From NCBI GenBank assembly GCA_030426145.1, contig JAUHZF010000032.1, positions 1 through 41,291 on the forward strand: DNA of 41,291 nt, read 5' to 3'. This DNA is from Polyangia bacterium (GTDB lineage: Bacteria; Myxococcota_A; Polyangia; Polyangiales; Polyangiaceae). The translations under genes were made by a program, and so were the position numbers. Of the stretch, positions 24,688 through 32,236 are shown piece by piece (the stretch's first letter is position 1; each line of letters starts with the position of its first letter). Below the pieces are notes generated by a model. The model worked only from the letters and a program-made list of their open reading frames with translations. It was not told the DNA's origin and did not search any database.

Positions 24688-25980
24688 ATGAGGTCTGGGA
24701 GGTTCATCTTCGGGGCGAGCTGTGTGCTCGCGGGCGTCGCGGCGTGTGGCGTGACGGAGATCGACCCCATCTCAACGGGTGGTGCCGGCGCCGGGAACAC
24801 GATGCCGCCAACCTCGCAAGGCGGCCATGACGCCGGCACGACGGTCGACGTCAGCTCGGCCGTGTCGTCATCGAGCGGGGGGCCTGGATGCGACGAGGGG
24901 GTCGTCGTCGACACCGAGCACAGCATTCGGCCGGTCGACCTCATCCTCGTCGTCGACAACTCTGCCTCGATGGTCGACGAGATCGCCGCCCTCGAGCAGC
25001 AGCTCTACCCGAACCTCGCCTACCCCCTCGATGCGCAGGCGGTCGAGGCCCAGTTCATCCTGCTCACCGACCACGGCAGTGGTCCCACCGAGGTCTGCAT
25101 CGGTCCCCAGCTCGCCGGCCCCGGCGCCACCTGCGATGGACTGCCGGGCGACATTACCGAGCGCTTCCACCACTACAGCACCGCCATCGGCGACCACGAT
25201 GGCCTCTGCCAGTTGCTCGACAGCTACAACGGCGTTCAGGACGGAGCGACGCCCGACGAGTTCGGGCTGCACGATGAGGGCTGGAGCACATGGCTGCGCC
25301 AGGAGGCCCTCAAGGTCATCGTGGTTCTCTCCGACGACGGCCTTGCATGCACCTGGCGAGGCGAGGTCTTCGACGACGCCAACGATCCGACCCTCACGCC
25401 CAGTAGCAGCCAGGCTGCGGTCGCGGCGGCCGACTGGGATCGCCAGCTGTTGCAACGTGGCACCTTTCACTTCGGCACCCTCGCCCATCGCAACTACCGG
25501 CTCTACACCCTCGTCGGCCTCGCCGAACCGCAGAACTCTCCCATCGAGGCGGGCTTCTCGTCCAACCACGGGCTGGTCACGAGCCAGTGCCTCGGAGCGA
25601 CGAGTCCTGGCTTCGGTTACCAGTGGCTCAGCCGCCTCACCGGCGCGCGCCGCTACCCATCCTGCAACGACGGCATCTACGACCTGATGTTCCGCAACAT
25701 GGCCGCGGACATCATCGAAGGTGCCGCCGATCCCTGTGCGCTCGTCGTCACCGAGACCGAGCCCTACGAGGCCGACAACCTCGAGGTCGAGTACACGCCC
25801 GGCGTGCCGGCCCAGCGTGAGCGTTTCCCAGAGGTGGCCGATGCCGCCGGCTGCGGCACCGAAGATGCTTTCTATGTCGACGAGGGGATCGTCCGGCTCT
25901 GTCCGAAGACGTGTGAGCGGGTGAGCGAAGACGCCGCGGCGCGCCTCGACCTCATCGCCAATTGCCCACCCATCCCCTGA
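24688..25980 (+). CDS. VWA-domain lipoprotein, array member 1
   Basis: 430 residues. Signal peptide with lipobox (LAGVAACG), Gly/Thr/Ser tether (about 28-66), then a VWA-like domain beginning PVDLILVVDNSASM (MIDAS Asp90, Ser92, Ser94). Array hallmarks: EAQFILLTDHGSGPTEVCIGP, RFHHYSTAIGDHDGLCQLLDS, LHDEGWSTWLRQEALKVIVVL, YQWLSRLTGARRYPSCNDG, and a Cys-rich end. The most divergent of the five: it has ASM instead of GSM and lacks the conserved EQNINVNFAQI block. TACATT (24670-24675) precedes the ATG by 12 nt. Surface-exposed metal-dependent binding is the expected role. Confidence 0.82.
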   Translation: MRSGRFIFGASCVLAGVAACGVTEIDPISTGGAGAGNTMPPTSQGGHDAGTTVDVSSAVSSSSGGPGCDEGVVVDTEHSIRPVDLILVVDNSASMVDEIAALEQQLYPNLAYPLDAQAVEAQFILLTDHGSGPTEVCIGPQLAGPGATCDGLPGDITERFHHYSTAIGDHDGLCQLLDSYNGVQDGATPDEFGLHDEGWSTWLRQEALKVIVVLSDDGLACTWRGEVFDDANDPTLTPSSSQAAVAAADWDRQLLQRGTFHFGTLAHRNYRLYTLVGLAEPQNSPIEAGFSSNHGLVTSQCLGATSPGFGYQWLSRLTGARRYPSCNDGIYDLMFRNMAADIIEGAADPCALVVTETEPYEADNLEVEYTPGVPAQRERFPEVADAAGCGTEDAFYVDEGIVRLCPKTCERVSEDAAARLDLIANCPPIP

Positions 25981-26006
25981 GCTAGGTCGATGTTTCTGCT
26001 CGGAGC

Positions 26007-26041
26007 GTGAGCCGTCTGCGCCCGGTCTGGTCACCTATGGT
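26007..26041 (+). promoter_or_regulatory. Promoter of VWA array member 2
   Basis: GTGAGCCGTCT (26007-26017), an 18-bp spacer, TATGGT (26036-26041), then 7 nt to the ATG at 26049. TTTCTGCT lies just upstream (25993-26000). The same three elements recur before array member 3, so they are likely functional or recently duplicated. Confidence 0.5.
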
Positions 26042-26048
26042 GGTGACT

Positions 26049-27380
26049 ATGGCATCGAAGCTTCGTGGATTTGGGCTCGCAGCGATGGCTTGCGCGAGCC
26101 TCGCTTGTGGAATCGTCGCGTGCAGCGGCACCGGCGCGGATGAGGACGACATCGACACCGGCAGCGGGCCCACCAGCGGCGCTGGTGGCTCTGGCCAGGG
26201 GGCCGGTCCGAGCAGCACGACCGGTCAGGGTGGCAACGCCGTCACCATCGGTGTCGGCGGCGGCGATCAGGGCTCCGGTGGCAGCTGCGTCGACATCGAG
26301 GTCGAGGGCACGTCGGTCACCCAGCCCGCCGACATCGTCGTCATCATCGACAACTCCGGATCGATGAGCGAGGAGATCGCGTCGGTCGAGCAGAACATCA
26401 ACGTCAACTTCGCGCAGATCCTCGCCAACAGTGGTGTGGACTACCAGGTCATCATGCTCTCGGACCACGGTTCGAGCAGCCTCGAGGTGTGCATCGGTCC
26501 GCCGCTCTCCAACTCGGCCAACTGCAATGGCGCCCCCGGCGAGGTTGCGGGGCAGTTCTATCACTACGACATCAGCGTTCTGTCGACCGACTCGCTCTGC
26601 ATCGCCCTCGACACCCTCTACGGCACCAACGGTGGTGGCGAGGCCGACGAGCAGAACCTGCACCCCGAGGGCTGGAGCAAGTGGCTGCGGCAGAACGCGG
26701 TGAAGGTGTTCCTCGAGATCACCGACGACGACGTGAGCTGCACTTGGAACGGCAACAACTTCAACGACGGCGAAGACGGCAGCACCAACCCGCAGACGAG
26801 CCAGGGCGCCGCAGCAGCCGTGGCCTGGGACGCGCAGCTCCTACAGCTCGCCCCGGCGCAGTTCGGCAGCATCGCCGACCGGAACTACCAGTTCTACAGC
26901 ATCGTCGGGCTCGCCGCGAAACCCAACCCCCTCGAGGGCTACCAAGCCGGCGAGCCCTTCATCGGGTCCGCTTGCCCCACGGCTTGGACGCCGTCGAGCT
27001 TCGGCTCGGGTTACCAGTGGCTCAGCAAGGGCACGGGCGGGCTCCGCTTCCCGGTGTGTCAGTTCGCGAGCTACGACGCTGTCTTCCAGGCCATCGCAGC
27101 GGGCGTGGTCGAGAGCGCAGCCGTACCCTGTGAGATCGACATCAGCGGCGTCGACGAGACCGTCGATCCGAACTCGCTGGTCGTGAACTACACGCCGGGC
27201 ATGGGGTCGCTCGAGACCTTCACCCAGGTTGCGGGCGCTGCGGCATGCGGTGTGGACGACCAGGCCTTCTACCTCGAGAACGACATCGTCAAGCTCTGCC
27301 CGGCGGCCTGCGACAAGGTCACCACCGACGTCGACGCCAAGCTCGACCTCGTCGCGCAGTGTGTCGGTACGGCCGAGTAG
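26049..27380 (+). CDS. VWA-domain lipoprotein, array member 2
   Basis: 443 residues from ATG 26049; a longer GTG-started frame would begin inside the promoter. Signal MASKLRGFGLAAMACASLAC with lipobox GIVAC (C25). Gly-rich tether to about residue 78, then ADIVVIIDNSGSM (MIDAS Asp101), the block SVEQNINVNFAQILANSG, DYQVIMLSDHGSS, EVCIGPPLS, HPEGWSKWLRQNAVKVFLEI, FGSGYQWLSKGTGGLRFPVC and YDAVFQAIAAGVV. The Cys-rich end is AACGVDDQAF ... CPAACDKV. Close paralogue of member 3 (about 80% by eye over the last 80 residues). Its final codons (GCC GAG TAG) open the 19-bp tandem repeat. Confidence 0.85.
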   Translation: MASKLRGFGLAAMACASLACGIVACSGTGADEDDIDTGSGPTSGAGGSGQGAGPSSTTGQGGNAVTIGVGGGDQGSGGSCVDIEVEGTSVTQPADIVVIIDNSGSMSEEIASVEQNINVNFAQILANSGVDYQVIMLSDHGSSSLEVCIGPPLSNSANCNGAPGEVAGQFYHYDISVLSTDSLCIALDTLYGTNGGGEADEQNLHPEGWSKWLRQNAVKVFLEITDDDVSCTWNGNNFNDGEDGSTNPQTSQGAAAAVAWDAQLLQLAPAQFGSIADRNYQFYSIVGLAAKPNPLEGYQAGEPFIGSACPTAWTPSSFGSGYQWLSKGTGGLRFPVCQFASYDAVFQAIAAGVVESAAVPCEIDISGVDETVDPNSLVVNYTPGMGSLETFTQVAGAAACGVDDQAFYLENDIVKLCPAACDKVTTDVDAKLDLVAQCVGTAE

Positions 27381-27456
27381 GACAGTGCTGGCCGAGTAGG
27401 ACAGTGCTGGCCGAGTAGGACAGTGCTGGCCAAGTAGGACAGTGTCGGCCGAGTAG
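27371..27456 (+). repeat. 19-bp tandem repeat, four copies and a partial fifth
   Basis: Unit GGCCGAGTAGGACAGTGCT. Copies at 27371, 27390 and 27409 are identical; the fourth (27428) has two changed regions (CAAG, GTC); the partial fifth starts at 27447. The first copy overlaps the last codons and stop of the VWA gene. Because 19 is 1 mod 3, the copied TAG falls in all three reading frames. Confidence 0.9.
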
Positions 27457-27514
27457 CGGCCGGGTGCGACACATCGGGCCGAAGAAGCCACGCAGAGGAA
27501 CATTTTTCTGCTGT

Positions 27515-27548
27515 GTGAGCCGTCTCGTGGTCCCGTGGTCACTATAGT
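27515..27548 (+). promoter_or_regulatory. Promoter of VWA array member 3
   Basis: GTGAGCCGTCT (27515-27525), a 17-bp spacer, TATAGT (27543-27548), then 7 nt to the ATG at 27556, with TTTCTGCT at 27505-27512. Near copy of the promoter at 26007. No SD, so a leaderless transcript is expected. Confidence 0.55.
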
Positions 27549-27555
27549 CCCCGCT

Positions 27556-28884
27556 ATGGCATACAAGCTTCGTGGTTTTGGACTCGCGGCGATGGCGACC
27601 GCGAGCCTCGCTCTCGGAATCGTCGCATGCAGCGGCAGCGACGTCGTCGACGACACCAGCTCCGGTACCGGCACAGGTACCGGGGGCACAGGGCAAGGGG
27701 GTGGCCAGACCACCACCACCACGAGCGGCCAAGGCGGCAACGACCAGACCATCACCGTCGGTGTGGGTGGCGGTGATCAGGGCTCGGGCGGCAGTTGCGT
27801 CGACATCCAGGTCGAAGGCGAAGCCGTCACCCTCCCGGCCGACATCATCTTCGTCATCGACAACTCCGGCTCGATGGGCGACGAGATCGCCTCCGTCGAG
27901 CAGAACATCAACGTCAACTTCGCTCAGATCATCGCGAACAGTGGCGTCGACTACCAGGTCATCATGCTCACCGACCACGGCTCCAGCAGCCTCGAGGTGT
28001 GCATCGGCCCGCCCCTCGCCAACACCGCCAACTGCAACGGCGCGCCCGGCGAGGTGATGAACCAGTTCTACCACTACGACATCAACGTGCAGTCGGCCGA
28101 CTCGCTCTGCATCGCGCTCGACACCCTCTACGGCACCAACAACGGCGGCGAGCCCGACGAGCAGGCCCTTCATCCCGAGGGCTGGAGCAAGTGGCTGCGT
28201 CAGAATGCGGTGAAGGTCTTCGTGGAGATCACCGACGACCGCGTCAGCTGCAGCTGGAATGGCAACACCTTCAACGACGGCAACGACAACAGCCAGAGCG
28301 CGCAGACGAGCCAGGCGGCCGCCATGGCCGTGGCGTGGGACCAGCAGCTCCTTCAGCTCGCGCCGGCGCAGTTCGGTACCACTGCGGCGCGGAACTACCA
28401 GTTCTACAGCATCGTCGGCGTGATCGAGGACACGCCCAACCCGCTCGAGGGCTACGCGCCGTTCGAGCCCATCGTGACGTCGGACTGCAGCAGCGCCGTC
28501 AATCCCGGCTATGGCTACCAATGGCTCAGCAAGGGGACGAACGGTCTCCGCTTCCCGGTCTGTCAGTTCTCGAGCTACGACGCCGTCTTCCAGGCCATCG
28601 CCGCCGGCGTCGTGCAGGGAGCGTCGGTACCGTGTGAGATCGACATCAGCGGCGTCGACGAAACCGTCGATCCCAACTCGCTGCTCGTGAACTACACACC
28701 GGGCATGGGGCCGCTCGAGTCCTTCAGCCAGGTTGCAAGTGCGGCTGCGTGTGGGGTGGACGACCAAGCCTTCTACCTCGCGAACGACATCGTCACGCTC
28801 TGCCCGGCGGCCTGCGACAAGGTCACTGCCGACCAGAACGCAGCGCTCGACGTCATCGCGCAGTGCGCAGGCACGGCGGACTGA
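27556..28884 (+). CDS. VWA-domain lipoprotein, array member 3
   Basis: 442 residues. Signal MAYKLRGFGLAAMATASLAL with lipobox GIVAC (C25), Gly/Thr tether including a run of threonines (about 35-80), then PADIIFVIDNSGSM (MIDAS Asp102) and all array blocks (EQNINVNFAQIIANSGVDY, VIMLTDHGSSS, HPEGWSKWLRQNAVKVFVEI, YGYQWLSKGTNGLRFPVC). The C-terminus (CGVDDQAFYLANDI ... CPAACDKV) is nearly that of member 2. The TGA is followed within 50 bases by a strong intrinsic terminator. Nearest relative in the window is member 2, so these two are the youngest duplicates. Confidence 0.86.
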   Translation: MAYKLRGFGLAAMATASLALGIVACSGSDVVDDTSSGTGTGTGGTGQGGGQTTTTTSGQGGNDQTITVGVGGGDQGSGGSCVDIQVEGEAVTLPADIIFVIDNSGSMGDEIASVEQNINVNFAQIIANSGVDYQVIMLTDHGSSSLEVCIGPPLANTANCNGAPGEVMNQFYHYDINVQSADSLCIALDTLYGTNNGGEPDEQALHPEGWSKWLRQNAVKVFVEITDDRVSCSWNGNTFNDGNDNSQSAQTSQAAAMAVAWDQQLLQLAPAQFGTTAARNYQFYSIVGVIEDTPNPLEGYAPFEPIVTSDCSSAVNPGYGYQWLSKGTNGLRFPVCQFSSYDAVFQAIAAGVVQGASVPCEIDISGVDETVDPNSLLVNYTPGMGPLESFSQVASAAACGVDDQAFYLANDIVTLCPAACDKVTADQNAALDVIAQCAGTAD

Positions 28885-28933
28885 GCCACAGGTACCAGCA
28901 ACCCCGCCCATCACGGCGAAGGGTTTGAACGGA

Positions 28934-28967
28934 GGGTCACCCGCCTTGGGTGGCCCTTTCTCTTTTT
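28934..28967 (+). terminator. Intrinsic terminator between array members 3 and 4
   Basis: GGGTCACCC (28934-28942), loop GCCTT, GGGTGGCCC (28948-28956): a 9-bp stem with one G-U pair, followed by TTTCTCTTTTT. It ends only 16 bases before the ATG of member 4, leaving no room for a separate promoter in between. Confidence 0.85.
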
Positions 28968-28983
28968 GGAAGCAGGAAACACG

Positions 28984-30315
28984 ATGATCACGGGTCGACG
29001 ATGGGGGACGATGGCGATCGCACTCGCGAGCGCAGCTTGCGGCAGCACGGTCATCTTCGGCGACCTACCCGCCGAGGACGACGGTGCGGGAGGCACGGCT
29101 GGCATCGGTGGCAGCGTCTCTTCGTCGACGGCCGACGTCGCCGTGTCCACGACCGTCGATGCGGTCTCGACGACGACCACATCGACGAGCTCGGCCGGAG
29201 GCGGCGGCTCGATGGGCATCCCCGACTGCGTGGAGACCGAGCCGGTCTTCGAGATGCCAGGCCTCCGTCCCGCCGACATCATCGTCATCATCGACAACTC
29301 GGGCTCGATGGCGCAGGAGGCCAACGCCGTCGAGCAGAACATCAACGTCAACTTCGCCCAGATCATGGCGATGAGCGGCGTCGACTATCAGGTCATCATG
29401 CTCACCGATCACGGCAACAGCTCGGTCGAGGTCTGCGTGGGTCCTCCCCTGAGCAACACCACCGACTGCAATGGTGTGCCGGGCGACGTTCCGAATCAGT
29501 TCCACCACTACGACGTCAACGTGCAGAGCTTCGACTCGCTCTGTCTCGCACTCGACACCCTCTACGGAGCGAACGGTGGCGGTGAGGCCGACGAGCACGG
29601 GCTCCACCCGGACGGATGGAGCAAGTGGCTACGTAGTGACGCCATCAAGGTCTTCATCGAGATCACCGACGACGACATCAACTGTACGTGGAACGGCAAC
29701 AACCTCAGCGACAACGGCGGCGACCCTGGCTCCCCCACGGGCAATGCCGCCCAGGCCGCCATCCAGTTCGACTCGTTGCTCATCGGCCAGGCATCCAATC
29801 AGTTCGGCACCCAGGCGGACAGGAACTACCAGTTCTACAGCATCGTCGGGATCAAGGAGAAGGCGAACCCCCTCGAGCCATACCTGCCCGACGAGCCGGT
29901 TGCTGGTACGACCCAGACCGACGACTGCAGCACGGCCTCGGGCCCCGGTTGGGGTTACCAGTGGCTCAGCAAAGGAACCCGTGGGCTTCGGTTCCCGGTC
30001 TGCCAGTTCTCCAGCTACGACGCCGTCTTTCAGGCCATCGCCGCCGGCGTGGTCGAAGAGGTCAACGCCGCTTGCACCTACAGCATCTCGGCGCCAGGTG
30101 TCGTCGACCTCGCCACCCTCGATGTGACCTACAATCCCGGCCAGCCGATGGGGCCTCCGGAGCCCTTGACGCTGCTTCCCTCGCCGGCGGCATGCGGCGC
30201 GAGTGAGAGTGGGTATTACGTCGCCAACGACAAGATCGAGATGTGCCCGGCCACATGCGAGCGACTTCGCGAAGACCCCACGCACACCATCGACGTCAGC
30301 GGCGACTGCCTTTGA
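28984..30315 (+). CDS. VWA-domain lipoprotein, array member 4
   Basis: 443 residues from ATG 28984, with GCAGGAAA upstream as a weak SD. Signal MITGRRWGTMAIALASAAC, Thr/Ser-rich tether to about residue 78, then PADIIVIIDNSGSM (MIDAS Asp104), VEQNINVNFAQIMAMSGVDY, VIMLTDHGNSS, HPDGWSKWLRSDAIKVFIEI, WGYQWLSKGTRGLRFPVC. The Cys-rich end is shortened (CGASESGYYVANDKIEMCPATC). The insert GDPGSPTGNAAQAA replaces the corresponding segment of members 2-3. An intrinsic terminator lies just upstream, so expression must involve read-through or a promoter before the terminator. Confidence 0.85.
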   Translation: MITGRRWGTMAIALASAACGSTVIFGDLPAEDDGAGGTAGIGGSVSSSTADVAVSTTVDAVSTTTTSTSSAGGGGSMGIPDCVETEPVFEMPGLRPADIIVIIDNSGSMAQEANAVEQNINVNFAQIMAMSGVDYQVIMLTDHGNSSVEVCVGPPLSNTTDCNGVPGDVPNQFHHYDVNVQSFDSLCLALDTLYGANGGGEADEHGLHPDGWSKWLRSDAIKVFIEITDDDINCTWNGNNLSDNGGDPGSPTGNAAQAAIQFDSLLIGQASNQFGTQADRNYQFYSIVGIKEKANPLEPYLPDEPVAGTTQTDDCSTASGPGWGYQWLSKGTRGLRFPVCQFSSYDAVFQAIAAGVVEEVNAACTYSISAPGVVDLATLDVTYNPGQPMGPPEPLTLLPSPAACGASESGYYVANDKIEMCPATCERLREDPTHTIDVSGDCL

Positions 30316-30335
30316 GTAACGCTGAAGGTGTCGTG

Positions 30336-30344
30336 TGATAGGTT
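30336..30344 (+). promoter_or_regulatory. Extended -10 promoter of array member 5
   Basis: TGA followed by TAGGTT (30339-30344), 9 nt before the ATG at 30354. Unrelated to the promoters of members 2 and 3. Confidence 0.45.
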
Positions 30345-30353
30345 GGTGTTCGA

Positions 30354-31613
30354 ATGCGAGCATCGATGAATCGAATGACGCTCTTCGTCGTTGCGTTGGG
30401 GGCGTCGGGCTGCGGCAGCTGGGTGACGCTCGTCGATGACGGCGGTGGTGGTGGTGGCGTGGACAGCACCTCTTCCGTGTCGGGCACCGCGACGAGCACA
30501 TCCTCTGCAGGTGGCGGTGGCGGTGAGTCGGGGGGCGAGGACTGCGTCGATGCCTTTCCCGTACTCGATGGTAACGGGGCGCCACTCGACATCGTGTTCA
30601 TGATCGACAACTCGAGCTCGATGGCCGAAGAGATCACGGCCATCGAGCAGAACATCAACGTCAACTTCGCCCAGATCATCGGCAACAGCGGCGTCGACTA
30701 TCAGGTGATCATGGTCACCGCGCACGGGGACAATCCAACCGAGGTCTGCGTCGAGCCGCCACTGAGCAGCGCAACGACGTGCAACGGACCCCCGGGCGAG
30801 GTCGCGGGCCAGTTTCACCACTACGACGTGAGGCTCAACAGTTGGGAGGGGATCTGCAAGCTCCTCGACCGCGCCGACGGGCCTGAGGACGATCAGGGGC
30901 TGCACGGGGCGGGGTGGCTACCCTGGTTGCGCGTCGACGCGCCCAAGGCGTTCGTCATGGTGACCGACGACGCTTTGGCATGTGGCGGGGGAGGGGCGTG
31001 GCTCTACGACATCCACGTAGAGCAGAATCCCGAGCCCAACGTCGCCGCTTTCGAGCCCGCAGCGCTCGAGTGGGAGGACTGGCTACGCTCCCTTTCGCCG
31101 GTCCAGTTCGGAACGGCCGAGAACAGGAACTACAAGGTCTACAGCCTCACCGGGGTACCCGCGCAGCTCGGCGACGAGACGCAGCCCTACGGACCCGGCC
31201 AGCCCATCGCGGGGGGCCTGCCCTATGCGAAGTGCGACTCGGCGGCCCGGAACGGTATGATCTACCAGTGGCTCAGCAAGTCCACCGGGGGACTGCGCTT
31301 TCCCGTCTGCCAGACCCAGAGCTACGACGCCGTCTTTCAGGCGATCGCGACGAGCGTGATCAGCGACGTCGAGGTGCCGTGCGTCTACGCGCTGAGCGCG
31401 GAAGGCGAGATCGATGCGGCGTCCGTCGAGGCGATGCTGGTTTCGGAGGAAGCCAGCCAGCCGCTTCCGCAGCTCACGTCGGAAGAGGCCTGCGGGGCCG
31501 AGACCGGAGGCTTTTTCATCGAGGGTAACGTGTTGAAGCTGTGTCCGACGACCTGTGAGGCGCTCCGGGCGGACGAGACGTCGAGGATCGACGTCAGCGG
31601 CGACTGCCTCTGA
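30354..31613 (+). CDS. VWA-domain lipoprotein, array member 5
   Basis: 419 residues. Signal MRASMNRMTLFVVALGASGC, Gly-rich tether (to about 60), then PLDIVFMIDNSSSM (MIDAS Asp85, Ser instead of Gly in the variable position), EEITAIEQNINVNFAQIIGNS and YQVIMVTAHGDNPTEVCVEPP. The middle differs most: it has the insert CGGGGAWLYDIHVEQNPEPN where the others have CTWNGNNF. The WLSKSTGGLRFPVC and SYDAVFQAIATSV blocks and a Cys-rich end (CPTTCEALRADETSRIDVSG) are kept. Last array member; followed 75 bases later by the CBS gene. Confidence 0.84.
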   Translation: MRASMNRMTLFVVALGASGCGSWVTLVDDGGGGGGVDSTSSVSGTATSTSSAGGGGGESGGEDCVDAFPVLDGNGAPLDIVFMIDNSSSMAEEITAIEQNINVNFAQIIGNSGVDYQVIMVTAHGDNPTEVCVEPPLSSATTCNGPPGEVAGQFHHYDVRLNSWEGICKLLDRADGPEDDQGLHGAGWLPWLRVDAPKAFVMVTDDALACGGGGAWLYDIHVEQNPEPNVAAFEPAALEWEDWLRSLSPVQFGTAENRNYKVYSLTGVPAQLGDETQPYGPGQPIAGGLPYAKCDSAARNGMIYQWLSKSTGGLRFPVCQTQSYDAVFQAIATSVISDVEVPCVYALSAEGEIDAASVEAMLVSEEASQPLPQLTSEEACGAETGGFFIEGNVLKLCPTTCEALRADETSRIDVSGDCL

Positions 31614-31688
31614 GACCGGCTCCGCGCATTCTGCGCTCGCCGTAGCGGCCCAGCTTGACGATGATGGATCCTCAGAGGAGGAGAACGC

Positions 31689-32111
31689 ATGTCGATCAAG
31701 GTTGGGGATCTCATGACCAAGGAGCTCATCACCCTCAAGGCGGATGACGATCTGCCCAAGGCGGACGAGCTCATGCGGCTCAATCGCCTCCGGCATCTGC
31801 CGGTGGTGGACGGAAAGAAGCTGGCGGGGCTCATCACCCATCGTGACCTCCTCCGCCTGCAGACCGAGCTGCTCGCGCGCCTGGGCAACACCGGCGACGC
31901 CGACGAGGAGGTCTTCATCCCGCTCTCGGCGCGAGACCTCATGAACGAGGATGTGGCGACCACCACCTCCGACACGTCGGCGGTCGACGCAGCCAAGCGG
32001 CTCCTTTCGCAACGCTACGGTTGTCTGCCCGTCGTCGACGGCGACGAGCTCGTAGGGATCATCACCGAGAGCGACTTTCTCAAGTGGTCCATCGAGCAGC
32101 TCCAAGGCTAG
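31689..32111 (+). CDS. Tandem CBS-domain protein
   Basis: 140 residues made of two CBS domains: VGDLMTKELITLKADD ... RLRHLPVVDGKKLAGLITHRD and ARDLMNEDVATTTSD ... RYGCLPVVDGDELVGIITESD. CBS pairs bind adenine nucleotides and usually regulate an attached or nearby enzyme or transporter; here the protein is stand-alone and cytoplasmic. Good SD (GAGGAGGAG) before the ATG. Strong terminators were not seen on either side, so it may be read from the array. Ligand unknown. Confidence 0.92.
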   Translation: MSIKVGDLMTKELITLKADDDLPKADELMRLNRLRHLPVVDGKKLAGLITHRDLLRLQTELLARLGNTGDADEEVFIPLSARDLMNEDVATTTSDTSAVDAAKRLLSQRYGCLPVVDGDELVGIITESDFLKWSIEQLQG

Positions 32112-32192
32112 CTCGGCCCCTTCACGAGGGAGGGCATGGAGGGCATCGCACCACCCTGCCAAACGCGCAGTAGCGCGTCCCGATGGGATGGG

Positions 32193-32224
32193 TATTCTAG
32201 AGTGACGCCCCGCTCGCTCGGGGC
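32193..32224 (+). promoter_or_regulatory. Candidate -10 and leader hairpin of the sigma-FecR fusion gene
   Basis: TATTCT at 32193-32198, then a GC-rich hairpin GCCCCG-CTCGCT-CGGGGC (32207-32224) in the predicted leader, 12 bases before the ATG at 32237. No convincing -35. The hairpin could limit translation of the regulator. Confidence 0.4.
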
Positions 32225-32236
32225 CTGCGCAGCCGC

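Noticed and set aside
27371..27456. CRISPR array
   Set aside because: The repeats are directly adjacent with no spacers and overlap a coding end; no cas genes nearby.
27319..28914. Long minus-strand frames opposite the VWA genes
   Set aside because: They repeat the same pattern opposite each paralogue, as expected for the antisense of duplicated genes, and have no motif or start signal.
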